A stretch of DNA of 64,000 nucleotides from the NCBI GenBank assembly GCA_040221175.1, contig JAVJVK010000013.1, positions 306,144 through 370,143 of the forward strand, written 5' to 3'. The position numbers and the translations under genes are program-made. This document shows, piece after piece, positions 54,656-62,552 of this stretch. The notes under the pieces were generated by a model. It was not told where the DNA came from. It worked only from the letters and a program-made list of their open reading frames with translations, and made no database searches. How positions within the stretch are numbered: position 1 is the stretch's first letter; each line of letters opens with the position of its first letter. This DNA is from Phycisphaerales bacterium (GTDB lineage: Bacteria; Planctomycetota; Phycisphaerae; Phycisphaerales; UBA1924).

Positions 54656-55885
54656 TCAGCCAGACGCCGCAACGGGCGCAACCTGCGCGATCCCTGCCAG
54701 GGCGCGCTCCACGTCTGCCGGCCTCGTAAACGGTCCGAAGCTCACACGCACCGTGCCGCCAAGGGGCGTGGTGCCCATCGACTCGTGAGCCCCCGGTGCG
54801 CAGTGCAGGCCCGCACGTACCAGCAGGCCGTGCTCACGCTCCAGCATGGCGGCGGCTTCATCGGGCTCGACGCCCTCGAAGATCAAGCTGAACACCGCGA
54901 CGCGGTCGGCCGGATCGCGTGGCCCGACCAACCGCACGCCGGGGATCTCGTCCAGACCCGCAATAAACCGTTCGATGAGCGCCACTTCGTGGGTACGGAT
55001 CGAGTCGATGCGGCGGTCGAGCACGAATCGCACGCCGGCGATGAGGCCCGCGATGCCCACGGTGTTATGCGACCCCGGTTCGTAGCGGTCGGGCATTTCG
55101 GTGGGCTGGGTATCGCGTTCGCTGCGAGATCCGGTGCCGCCCTCGCGCAGGGTGTCCAGCTTCTCTTCCATGCCCGGTCCGATGTGCAGGCCGCCGGTCC
55201 CAAGCGGCCCAAGAAGGCCCTTGTGTCCGGGAAAGGCCAGCAGGTCCACCGCGTCGCGGCGAACGTCAACCGGAAGGTGCCCGACGCTCTGGGCGGCATC
55301 GACCAGGAACGGAACGCCACGGGCTCGGCAGCGTGCGCCGATGTCGGCGATGGGCTGGATCGCGCCGGTGGCGTTGCTCGCGTGCACCACCGCCACGAGG
55401 GCGGTTTCGTCGGTCAGGGCCGCCTCGATGGCCTCGGGATCGACGATGCCGCGCGCATCCACGGGCACGCGCGTCCAGCGGAAGAGCCCCGGCAGCATGG
55501 CCCTAAGGGCATTGAGCGGCCGCAGCACCGAGTTGTGGTCCATCGCGGTGGTCACCACGTGGATCCGGGCGTCGGCATCGGTGCGCAGCCTCTGGAACAC
55601 CAGGCCCTTGATGGCCAGATTCAGGGCGTCGGTCGTGTTCAGCGTAAAGATGACGCGGTCGGGATCCTCGGCGTTGATCAGGCGGGCGATCAGCCGCCGG
55701 CATTCGCCCAGCACGGCGGCGCCCTGCCGGGCCTCGCGATAGCCGCCGCGGCCCGGCGAGGCCCCGATCTCGGCGCCATAGCGGGCCATGGCCTCGTACA
55801 CGCCCGGGGCCTTGGGGAAGCTCGTCGCGGCGTTGTCCAGGTACAGGCGCGTGGGGGTGGTTCCGGCATCGATCGAATCAGGCAT
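54656..55885 (-). CDS. Class V aminotransferase, cysteine-desulfurase-like
   Basis: This 409-residue PLP enzyme matches the cysteine desulfurase family that opens with LYLDNAATSFPKAPGV (TIGR01977-type). Family residues visible: TTDALNLAIKG, MDHNSVLRPL, FLVDAAQSVGHLPVDV (PLP-contact Asp196), the PLP lysine Lys222 in FPGHKGLLGP, and the likely sulfur-accepting Cys362 in RAGLHCAPGAH. It would release sulfur from cysteine for Fe-S or thio-cofactor assembly, though some relatives have other roles. The frame is open to 55969; the ATG at 55885 places the N-terminus as in relatives. It is divergent from a Fur-family regulator with 95 bp between, suggesting iron- or metal-dependent control. The 3' end abuts the TPR gene. 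Confidence 0.88.
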   Translation of the reverse strand: MPDSIDAGTTPTRLYLDNAATSFPKAPGVYEAMARYGAEIGASPGRGGYREARQGAAVLGECRRLIARLINAEDPDRVIFTLNTTDALNLAIKGLVFQRLRTDADARIHVVTTAMDHNSVLRPLNALRAMLPGLFRWTRVPVDARGIVDPEAIEAALTDETALVAVVHASNATGAIQPIADIGARCRARGVPFLVDAAQSVGHLPVDVRRDAVDLLAFPGHKGLLGPLGTGGLHIGPGMEEKLDTLREGGTGSRSERDTQPTEMPDRYEPGSHNTVGIAGLIAGVRFVLDRRIDSIRTHEVALIERFIAGLDEIPGVRLVGPRDPADRVAVFSLIFEGVEPDEAAAMLEREHGLLVRAGLHCAPGAHESMGTTPLGGTVRVSFGPFTRPADVERALAGIAQVAPVAASG

Positions 55886-55980
55886 CCACACACTGTATTG
55901 CTCGGACCCCGGGCGAGCCCCGCGGCACGTACGCACGGATCGATGAAACCCCCATGTGACTACGCGCATAAAATGCTGTC

Positions 55981-56355
55981 ATGACCAGAGACACACGCCA
56001 GCGCCGGGCCATCCGCTCGGTCTTCGATGATGCGGACGGACCGCTGGGCCCCCAGGAAGTGCTCGACAGGGCGCAGCAGGACGTTCCGGGCATCGGTCTG
56101 GCCACCGTGTATCGCACGATCAAGCTGATGCTCGAAGACGAGGAACTGACCACCGTCGAGTTGCCCGGCGAGCCCGCTCGCTATGAGCCGGCCGACCGAA
56201 ACGCCAGCCACCACCACTTCTTCAAGTGCGATGCGTGCGGGCGCGTCTACGAGGTCCGCGGTTGCGTGAACAACCCCGCGGGGCTTGCTCCCGATGGGTT
56301 CCGGGTTTCCCGGCATGAGATCGTGCTCTATGGCACTTGTGCCGCCTGCGCATAG
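55981..56355 (+). CDS. Fur-family metalloregulator
   Basis: This 124-residue DNA-binding repressor has the Fur fold: winged helix with GIGLATVYRTIKLM as recognition helix, then the His cluster HHHFFKCDACGRVYEV, with structural-zinc cysteines Cys83/Cys86 and a second pair Cys120/Cys123 at the C-terminus (GTCAACA). Its N-terminus is short (RDTRQRRAIRSVF). Sequence alone does not separate Fur, Zur and PerR. Iron or peroxide sensing is plausible because it is divergent from a cysteine-desulfurase-like gene, but a PerR role cannot be excluded. The operator is expected in the 95-bp gap at 55886-55980, where I see no perfect Fur box. A lipoprotein gene follows after nine bp. Confidence 0.88.
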   Translation: MTRDTRQRRAIRSVFDDADGPLGPQEVLDRAQQDVPGIGLATVYRTIKLMLEDEELTTVELPGEPARYEPADRNASHHHFFKCDACGRVYEVRGCVNNPAGLAPDGFRVSRHEIVLYGTCAACA

Positions 56356-56364
56356 GCTCCTTGG

Positions 56365-56934
56365 ATGTACCGGCGCTCACAGAGTCTGGCGTGGGGCACG
56401 CTGTTGTGCACGACGTTTTTCGCGTGTGCGGGATGTGCAGCGCTTGGGTTTGCGCCCATCGCGTCAGTCGCGAACTTCGGCTATGCCGCGTGGACGGGCT
56501 CGAGACTGGAGTTCGTTGAGGACGCGGGCTTCGAGAGGGTGACCTTGGCCGCCGAGCGCGCTCTGATCGGGCTGGACCTGAGCGTTGAATTAACAAGCGA
56601 GTTGCGGACGGACGGCATCGTGCGTCGGCGGGTTTACCAGGTCCGCAGCGAACGGGGCGATTTGGCCATGCTCACGCTGGTTCGCCTGACCCCGACGATG
56701 ACCGATCTGACGCTGGACGTCGGCATCCTGGGCAATCGGCCGGCGGCCGAGCTGATGGCCGACCACATCCGCTGGTACACCGATGGCGACACCATCCGGG
56801 CATCCCGCCGGGCGGCCATGGAGTCGTTCGCTGACCTCATCAATCCCGATGGCGCCGCCCCGGGCGCCCGCGAACCAACAGATCCGCAGGAACCCACCCA
56901 GGCGGGGCCAGACTTCGGAAACGGGCTGTTCTAA
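56365..56934 (+). CDS. Small lipoprotein, DUF3568-like
   Basis: The 189-residue protein has a hydrophobic N-terminus ending in FACAGC, so Cys24 is a probable lipidation site. The following AAWTGSRLEFVEDAGFERVTLAAERALIGLDL resembles the start of DUF3568-type lipoproteins, which have one alpha/beta domain of unknown function, with the strand set VYQVRSERGDLAMLTLVRL and LTLDVGI. The last 30 residues are Pro/Ala/Glu-rich. It lies nine bp after the Fur-family gene and is probably co-transcribed with it; whether it is metal-regulated is unknown. Confidence 0.7.
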   Translation: MYRRSQSLAWGTLLCTTFFACAGCAALGFAPIASVANFGYAAWTGSRLEFVEDAGFERVTLAAERALIGLDLSVELTSELRTDGIVRRRVYQVRSERGDLAMLTLVRLTPTMTDLTLDVGILGNRPAAELMADHIRWYTDGDTIRASRRAAMESFADLINPDGAAPGAREPTDPQEPTQAGPDFGNGLF

Positions 56935-57201
56935 CGCCTACTTCGCGGCGTCTCGGGGTTGCCATTCTCGATCCACCGGCAGATACTCTGCCGTGCGGCG
57001 TGCGCCGCCGGCCCCTCGTGCCGGGCTGGTGGGTACCGCAGCACGACAAGAGACCCTCGGCACCCGCCCCCAGGGCGGTCCGGCGCTCCTCAGGGAGACA
57101 GCAGCGGCCCATGACGGCTTCCCGTCGGGCCCGGCTCGTCCCACGGTCGCGGCGACCGCCGCCGGCCTTGGGGGGCGTGACCGGGACAGAAAGGAAGCGC
57201 C

Positions 57202-59184
57202 ATGTCCTTCGAAGCCGCCGTCCACGCCCAGGCGATCGACCTCTGCAAGATGTCCCTCGAGATGACCGAGGCCGCTGGCAGCGGGCACCCGACCACGGCC
57301 ATGAGCCTCTCGCACATCACCACGGTGCTGCTGTTCCACACCATGCGGTGGAGCCCCGAATATCCCGATTACCCCACCAGCGACCGCCTGGTGCTCTCGG
57401 CCGGCCACGCCGTGCCCGTCGTCTACGCCGCCGCCTGCAAGCTGGGCGTCATGGTCGGGCGAGACCCCGAGAACCGCCGCCCGCTGACGCTCGAAGACGC
57501 GCTCACGCTCCGCCAGCAGGGCAGCGAGCTCGACGGCCACCCCAACCCCATGGAAGGCTTCCCCTTCTTCGACGCCGCCACCGGTTCGCTGGGCCAGGGC
57601 CTGAGTGTCGCCTGCGGCCTGGCAGAGGCCGACCGGCTCGACGGCCGCGACCGCGTGGTCTACTGCATCATCGGCGACGGCGAGAGCCGCGAGGGCCAGA
57701 TCGCCGAGGCGCTGGACTACTTGGCCGAGCGCAAGCTCCGCAAGGTCGTGCCCATCTTCAACTGCAACGGCTACGGCCAGGCCGGCCGAGTGAGCGAGCA
57801 GCAGGGCCCCGAGCGGCTTGCAAAGAAACTCGAGGCCTTCGGACTCGAGGTCATCACCATCGATGGCCATGACCCTGCCCAGATCCGCAACGCCTTCGAG
57901 CGGGCCCACGGCGTGGCCGACGACACCGACCTGAACTCCACCACCAAGCCCGTGGCCATCGTCGCCAAGACCATCAAGGGCTGGGGCGCGCCGTCCATGC
58001 AGGGCAACGGCTGGCACGGCAAGCCCGCCAAGAACCAGGCCCTCGAGCGTGCTAAGGCCGAGCTCGACGAGCGTCGCGGCGAGCTCACCAGCGCCCTGAG
58101 CAGCGCCGACAGCTTCGCCATCCAGCCCCCGCCCGAGCCGGCCGCCGCGCCCCAGGGCGAGGGCGAGGTTCCCAGCATGGACCAGGCCATGAAGCAGCTG
58201 GACATGGAGAGCCTGCGCCAGACCGCCAGCCTGGCGACGCGTCGCGCTTACGGCCTGGCGCTGCGCGCCATGGGCAAGCCGATGCCCCAGGTGGTGGTCC
58301 TCGACGCCGACGTGAGCAACTCGACCTTCGCCGAGACCTTCGCCAAGGACAGCTCGCTGGCGCCTCGCTTCTTCGAGTGCAAGATCGCCGAACAGCACAT
58401 GATCTCGATGGCCGCCGGCCTGAGCGCCGCGGGCAAGATTCCCTTCTGCAGCAGCTTCGCCAAGTTCCTGACCCGCGCGTACGACCAGATCGAGATGGCC
58501 ATCAACAGCGGGGCCAACATCAAGATCGTCGGCAGCCACAGCGGCATCACGCTGGCGGCCGACGGCCCCAGCCAGATGGGCCTGCCCGACGTCAGCTGGT
58601 TCCGCAGCTTCACCACCATGAAGGACCACCGCGGCAATCCGGGCTGCTACGTGCTCCAGCCCAGCGACGCCTACAGCGCCTACGCCCTGTCGCAGGTCAT
58701 GGCCGAGTACGAGGGCGCGTGCTACATGCGCACCCACCGCCCGGACGTCGAGTTCCTCTACAGCGCCGAGGACGTCTTCAACCTCGGCGGCTTCGAGGTC
58801 TTGAACGAGGGCCGAGACATCGTCATCTGCGCGAGCGGCTACATGGTGCACGAGGCCAACAAGGCCGTCGAGCTGCTCGACAAGGCGGCCATCCAGGCCA
58901 CGCTGGTGGACATGTACAGCCTGCCCTTCGACGAGGACAAGCTGCTGGACATCATCGGCGCCAACGGCGGGTTCGTAATCTCCATGGAGGACAACTACGG
59001 CGGGGCCCTGGGCAGCGCCATCGCCGAGGCCATCGCCCACAGCGGCGACGGCTTCACCCTCAAGCAGATGCACGTCACCCACATCCCAAGCAGCGCGCGC
59101 ACCGCCGATGAGCTGCTCAAGCAGTGCAGCCTGACGGCCGAGGACCTGGTCGCAGCCGTCAAGGACGTGCTGCAGGTGGTGTAA
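57202..59184 (+). CDS. tkt: Transketolase, unusual clade
   Basis: This 660-residue thiamine-diphosphate enzyme moves two-carbon ketol units in the pentose phosphate or Calvin-type pathway. It has the full three-domain layout: N-terminal ThDP-binding domain with GSGHPTTAMSLSHI, GSLGQGLSVACGLA and the diphosphate motif GDGESREG; Pyr domain with FFECKIAEQHMISMAAGLSA and the glutamate in KIAEQH; and a C-terminal domain with VDMYSLPFDEDKLL. Two features are unusual: the diphosphate motif reads GDGES rather than GDGEL/GDGCQ, with FNCNGYGQAGRV where most have NDNxI, and a linker of about 45 residues rich in Pro/Glu separates the first two domains. SD AAAGGAAG supports the ATG. The 267-bp upstream region shows no riboswitch I can recognise. 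Confidence 0.9.
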   Translation: MSFEAAVHAQAIDLCKMSLEMTEAAGSGHPTTAMSLSHITTVLLFHTMRWSPEYPDYPTSDRLVLSAGHAVPVVYAAACKLGVMVGRDPENRRPLTLEDALTLRQQGSELDGHPNPMEGFPFFDAATGSLGQGLSVACGLAEADRLDGRDRVVYCIIGDGESREGQIAEALDYLAERKLRKVVPIFNCNGYGQAGRVSEQQGPERLAKKLEAFGLEVITIDGHDPAQIRNAFERAHGVADDTDLNSTTKPVAIVAKTIKGWGAPSMQGNGWHGKPAKNQALERAKAELDERRGELTSALSSADSFAIQPPPEPAAAPQGEGEVPSMDQAMKQLDMESLRQTASLATRRAYGLALRAMGKPMPQVVVLDADVSNSTFAETFAKDSSLAPRFFECKIAEQHMISMAAGLSAAGKIPFCSSFAKFLTRAYDQIEMAINSGANIKIVGSHSGITLAADGPSQMGLPDVSWFRSFTTMKDHRGNPGCYVLQPSDAYSAYALSQVMAEYEGACYMRTHRPDVEFLYSAEDVFNLGGFEVLNEGRDIVICASGYMVHEANKAVELLDKAAIQATLVDMYSLPFDEDKLLDIIGANGGFVISMEDNYGGALGSAIAEAIAHSGDGFTLKQMHVTHIPSSARTADELLKQCSLTAEDLVAAVKDVLQVV

Positions 59185-59235
59185 CTCGGCCGGGATCGAT
59201 GGCGGGCCGCCCGGGAGCGGTCACCGGGGAGCGAC

Positions 59236-60051
59236 ATGATGGACGATCTGCGCGGGCCCACGCCCGACTTCACGGTGGGCGAGGCCATCGGCGAGGCGCA
59301 CAAGCTGCTCATGGCCAACTACGGGCTCATGCTCGGCGCATCGCTGGTGGTGCTGCTGCTGACCGGGGCCTGCACCGTCGTGGCCGCCCTGATCGACACG
59401 GCCCTCGTCGGGCCCGACGCCATGTTCAACCCCGTCTCGACGGCCTCGCAGTTCCTGGTGCAGACGCCCCTGGGCGTGGGACTGGGCATGCTCGCCGCCC
59501 GTCGATACCGCGATGGCGGCGGCGTGTTCGAAGACATCTTCCTGGGCTTTACCCGCTACTGGCCCGTCGTCGCCATCGGCCTGATCCTCACCGTGGGCTC
59601 GTGGGTCATCACGCTGGTCGCCGTGGCGGGCGGGGCGCTGGTCGTCGGCGTGCTGGCGGCGGTGTCGACGGCCGCGGCCATCGCCGTGGGCGTCATCTTC
59701 GGCCTGGCGCTCATCGTGCTTCTGATCTACCTGGCTATGCGGCTGTGGTTCTCGTACCTGGTGTGCATCGATCCCAGGGGCGTTCGCCCCGGCCCGATCG
59801 ACGCGCTGAAGCTCAGCTGGTACATGACCGAGGGCCACGTCTTCAAGCTCTGGCTCACCGGCGTGGTCATGGGCCTCATCGGCCTGGTCTGCGCGCTGCT
59901 GCTCTTCCTGCCGTTCATCTTCTATGCCATGCCCTTCATGGCCTGCGCCTTCGGCGTGCTTTACGTGCTGGTCACGCCCCCGGCCGCGGACGAAGGCGAG
60001 CCCATCGAGCCAGACGGGTTCGACCCGGGCCCGCCGCCGCTGGGTGCGTAG
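59236..60051 (+). CDS. Multi-pass membrane protein of unknown function
   Basis: The 271-residue protein has about six membrane segments: LGASLVVLLLTGACTVVAALI, FLVQTPLGVGLGMLA, WPVVAIGLILTVGSWVITLVA, GGALVVGVLAAVSTAAAIAVG (continuing to LALIVLLIYLA), and VVMGLIGLVCALLLFLPFIF. Cytoplasmic loops include RRYRDGGGVFEDIFLGFTRYW and KLSWYMTEGHVFK, a pattern (GxxFxDxFxGFxRxW and LKxSWxMTKGH) that I associate with DUF975/DUF4013-type or GDPD-anchor membrane domains. An acidic proline-rich tail ends the protein. It starts 51 bp after transketolase with a GGGGAG Shine-Dalgarno-like sequence, and may be co-transcribed with it. Confidence 0.78.
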   Translation: MMDDLRGPTPDFTVGEAIGEAHKLLMANYGLMLGASLVVLLLTGACTVVAALIDTALVGPDAMFNPVSTASQFLVQTPLGVGLGMLAARRYRDGGGVFEDIFLGFTRYWPVVAIGLILTVGSWVITLVAVAGGALVVGVLAAVSTAAAIAVGVIFGLALIVLLIYLAMRLWFSYLVCIDPRGVRPGPIDALKLSWYMTEGHVFKLWLTGVVMGLIGLVCALLLFLPFIFYAMPFMACAFGVLYVLVTPPAADEGEPIEPDGFDPGPPPLGA

Positions 60052-60105
60052 GCCGAAGCCGCGTTGCTCGGTCTGGCCGGCGGCCTTGGGCCCGTACCCT
60101 GCTCC

Positions 60106-60471
60106 ATGCGCCAGTACGTCACCACCTTCGCCGAGTGGAGCGCCGCGGGCATCGAGGCCGTGGGCATCGCCGTCATCGTCCTGGTCCTCGTGTGGACGCT
60201 CGTCCTGGCCGCGGTCCACCTGGTCGCCGGCCGTCCGCACGGAGACCTGTACCGCGACGCCCGCCGCCGCCTGGCCCGGGGCATCCTGCTGGGGCTGGAG
60301 TTCCTGGTGGCCGCCGACATCATCCACACCGTGGCGGTCGACCTGACGTTCCAGAGCGTGGGCGTGCTGGCCATCGTCGTGCTCATCCGCACGTTCCTCA
60401 GCTTCACGCTCGAGCTGGAGAGCAGCGGCCGCTGGCCCTGGGAGCACAAGCCCGAGCACAGCCATTCGTGA
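60106..60471 (+). CDS. DUF1622 membrane protein
   Basis: The 121-residue protein has three membrane helices and the DUF1622 signature RGILLGLEFLVAADIIHTV, followed by VGVLAIVVLIRTFLSFTLELE. DUF1622 proteins are small integral membrane proteins of unknown function. The frame is open to 60064, but the ATG at 60106 gives the usual family N-terminus. The His-rich tail (HKPEHSHS) is short. It is 54 bp after the previous membrane-protein gene and convergent with the nuclease-like gene, with three bases between their stops. Confidence 0.82.
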   Translation: MRQYVTTFAEWSAAGIEAVGIAVIVLVLVWTLVLAAVHLVAGRPHGDLYRDARRRLARGILLGLEFLVAADIIHTVAVDLTFQSVGVLAIVVLIRTFLSFTLELESSGRWPWEHKPEHSHS

Positions 60472-60474
60472 TTG

Positions 60475-61719
60475 CTAGTCGGCATCGGCCGAAGCGAAGT
60501 GCGATGCTACGAAGTCCGTCATTCGCTGCATCCGCTCGACCATGTCGGTGGCAGCGGAGCTGATTTTCTCCAGCGTCTTTGCGTCTCCCTGCACCCCCGA
60601 GTTCGTCCGTACGACCGTTTGGCTGAACACACGAGTCCACCGATCGGTGATCTTGGCCCGACCGATCTTGAACCCACAGTCTCCGCCCTTGTCTTGGATG
60701 GCCGTTAAGAACCGAGCGCGCACATCGGGCTCGGTCGTGGGGCCGACCACCACCTGCACGTTCGCCTTGGTCATCGTCGCGTTAATCGCGAAGGTCATGA
60801 ACATCCAGCCGCTGGGGTGCATCTGGGGCCGCCGGTTGATCGCCGGAAGCGCCTCGATCCACTCGGCCGGGGTGAAGCGGAACGTGCTCGACGTGCGGTC
60901 ACTGACTTCGCCGAGGTACCCAGAATCGGTGATGGCCTGCGCAAACGCCTCGATGAACGGCGTTCGGGGGTCACCCTTGCGCTCGAAGATCAACTCCAAC
61001 GCCTGCCGGTGGTTCTTGTAAATCCGCTCGCACAGCTCGTCGATCTTCGGATCGTCCATGAATCGGCTCCCGATCATCCGCAGGTAGTGGTCCAGGAACG
61101 CCGCCACGTCCTCGCCCACGCCGCCCTCGTTAAGCCTCCGAACCCGTGCCAGCGTGCGGTGCAGGTCGGCGTAGCCGTACGGCGACCACGCCTCGTCGCT
61201 GGGCTCATCCCCCTGACGGGTCAGGTACACCAGCAGGTGCTTGTGGCCCGGATATCGCCGCGAGACGAGCGTGCGGTATCGCTCGAGCTGCCCGGAGTGC
61301 TCGGTCGAATCGACCTTGTTCTCGATCGCGAAGACCAGCCTGGGCTCGTCGATCACGATCAGGATGTCGATGTGATCGCGCTCGCGCGAGATCTCGACCT
61401 GGCCCAGGTCCAGGCCGTCCAGTTCCACGGGCGAGCACGGTCGCAGGCCGCGCGGCGCGCGGGCGAGCATGTCCATCACCACCGCGCGCAGGAACAACTG
61501 GCCCGTGCCGTGGCTCTCACCGGGGTCGAGCAGCCACGCCAGGAACTGGCTGTGGCGGATCTCGGCGCGCACGATGCCCAGGGCGTCGAAGATGTTAAAC
61601 CGGCCGATGCGTTCTTCGAGTTGCGCCAGGTCGTCGTTGCCAACGACGAACGCCTCCAGCGCATCGAGGGCCTGCACAGCGTCGAGTTGCGGGCTGTCCT
61701 CGGCCATCGTCGCCATCAT
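60475..61719 (-). CDS. PD-(D/E)XK nuclease superfamily protein (PDDEXK_4-like)
   Basis: The 414-residue protein has the PDDEXK_4 order: IVRAEIRHSQFLAWLLDPGESHG near residues 49-71, the nuclease core with Asp118 (RDHIDILIVI) and Glu133-x-Lys135 (FAIENKVDS), then HSGQLERYRTLV containing the QxxxY helix, and YLTRQGDEPSD. All active-site residues of the fold (D, E-x-K, Q) are present, so it is probably catalytic. The C-terminal half (about 225-414) is alpha/beta and unrecognised. Stand-alone proteins of this kind are often annotated as DUF/defence-associated nucleases; no partner gene is adjacent. The ATG at 61719 is chosen over 61707; the gene is divergent from tmk with 19 bp between starts, so their promoters overlap. 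Confidence 0.82.
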   Translation of the reverse strand: MMATMAEDSPQLDAVQALDALEAFVVGNDDLAQLEERIGRFNIFDALGIVRAEIRHSQFLAWLLDPGESHGTGQLFLRAVVMDMLARAPRGLRPCSPVELDGLDLGQVEISRERDHIDILIVIDEPRLVFAIENKVDSTEHSGQLERYRTLVSRRYPGHKHLLVYLTRQGDEPSDEAWSPYGYADLHRTLARVRRLNEGGVGEDVAAFLDHYLRMIGSRFMDDPKIDELCERIYKNHRQALELIFERKGDPRTPFIEAFAQAITDSGYLGEVSDRTSSTFRFTPAEWIEALPAINRRPQMHPSGWMFMTFAINATMTKANVQVVVGPTTEPDVRARFLTAIQDKGGDCGFKIGRAKITDRWTRVFSQTVVRTNSGVQGDAKTLEKISSAATDMVERMQRMTDFVASHFASADAD

Positions 61720-61738
61720 ACCGTCTACACTGGCCTCC

Positions 61739-62422
61739 ATGCCGCCCGCACCTCCACCCTGGCTCGGTCGCCTCAAGGGCCGCTTCCTCGTCTTCGAGGG
61801 GCCCGATGGCTCGGGCAAGAGCACCCAGCTGCGCATGCTCGAGGCCATGCTCAAGGACGCGGCCATCCAGGTCGAGACCGTCCGCGAGCCGGGGGGCACC
61901 GCCGCAGGCGAGGCCATCCGCGACGTCCTGCTCGACCATCGCCAGGCCGAGATGGACGTCCGCTGCGAGATGCTGCTGTACATGGCAAGCCGGGCCCAGC
62001 TCGTCGCCGAGCGCATCGCCCCGGCCCTGGCCAAGGGCAGGGTCGTCCTGGCCGACCGCTTCGTCGCCAGCACGCTGGCCTACCAGGGGGTCGCCGGCGG
62101 GCTGAGCATCGACGACATCCTGGCCGTCGCCCGGGTCGTCACGCACGGGGCCGAGCCGGTGGGCGAGCCGGACCTGAACCTGGTCTTCGACGTCGACGAG
62201 GCCACCGCCGCGGGCCGCCTGGGCCTGCTGCTGGACCGGATGGAGGCCAAGGGCGCCGCCTTCCACGCCCGCGTGCGCCGCGGCTACCTGGCCCAGGTCG
62301 AGGGCGACATGGCCGCCCACGGCGGCCCGGGCAAGGACCGCTACGCCCGCATCGACGCCACGCGGCCGCCCGAGGCGGTCTTCGCCGACGTGCTGGACAC
62401 GCTGGCCGCCCGCTTTGGCTGA
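61739..62422 (+). CDS. tmk: Thymidylate kinase
   Basis: Tmk phosphorylates dTMP to dTDP, an essential step for DNA precursors. The 227-residue protein has the P-loop GPDGSGKST at residues 21-29, the dTMP-contact segment VREPGGTAAGEAIRDVLLD, the DR(F/Y) motif in VVLADRFVASTLAYQG, and LVFDVDEATAAGR at the end of the core. It is close to the usual 205-215 residues; the extra length is a proline-rich N-terminus (PPAPPPWLG). The frame is open upstream, but the ATG at 61739 fits the family. It is divergent from the PD-(D/E)XK gene and followed after 130 bp by a LuxR-type regulator with its own promoter. Confidence 0.93.
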   Translation: MPPAPPPWLGRLKGRFLVFEGPDGSGKSTQLRMLEAMLKDAAIQVETVREPGGTAAGEAIRDVLLDHRQAEMDVRCEMLLYMASRAQLVAERIAPALAKGRVVLADRFVASTLAYQGVAGGLSIDDILAVARVVTHGAEPVGEPDLNLVFDVDEATAAGRLGLLLDRMEAKGAAFHARVRRGYLAQVEGDMAAHGGPGKDRYARIDATRPPEAVFADVLDTLAARFG

Positions 62423-62484
62423 GGGCGGGCCGCCGGCCAAGTGAGAAGAAACACCCAATCCATGGCGGCCCGGGCACAATTGGC

Positions 62485-62513
62485 TTGCGGGAATTTCGAT
62501 GTGGCGGTAGACT
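62485..62513 (+). promoter_or_regulatory. Sigma-70-like promoter upstream of the LuxR-type regulator
   Basis: TTGCGG (62485-62490) and TAGACT (62508-62513) are separated by 17 bp; the start codon is 40 bp further on, preceded by GGAGG at 62542-62546. The match to consensus is moderate, so this is a plausible rather than certain promoter. Confidence 0.4.
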
Positions 62514-62552
62514 GGGGGTACCCGGGTCCACGACCGGCGCTGGAGGCCACCC

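Noticed and set aside
56935..57201. Thiamine (TPP) or other riboswitch upstream of transketolase
   Set aside because: None of the conserved TPP or cobalamin core sequences is present; only unspecific GC-rich stems.
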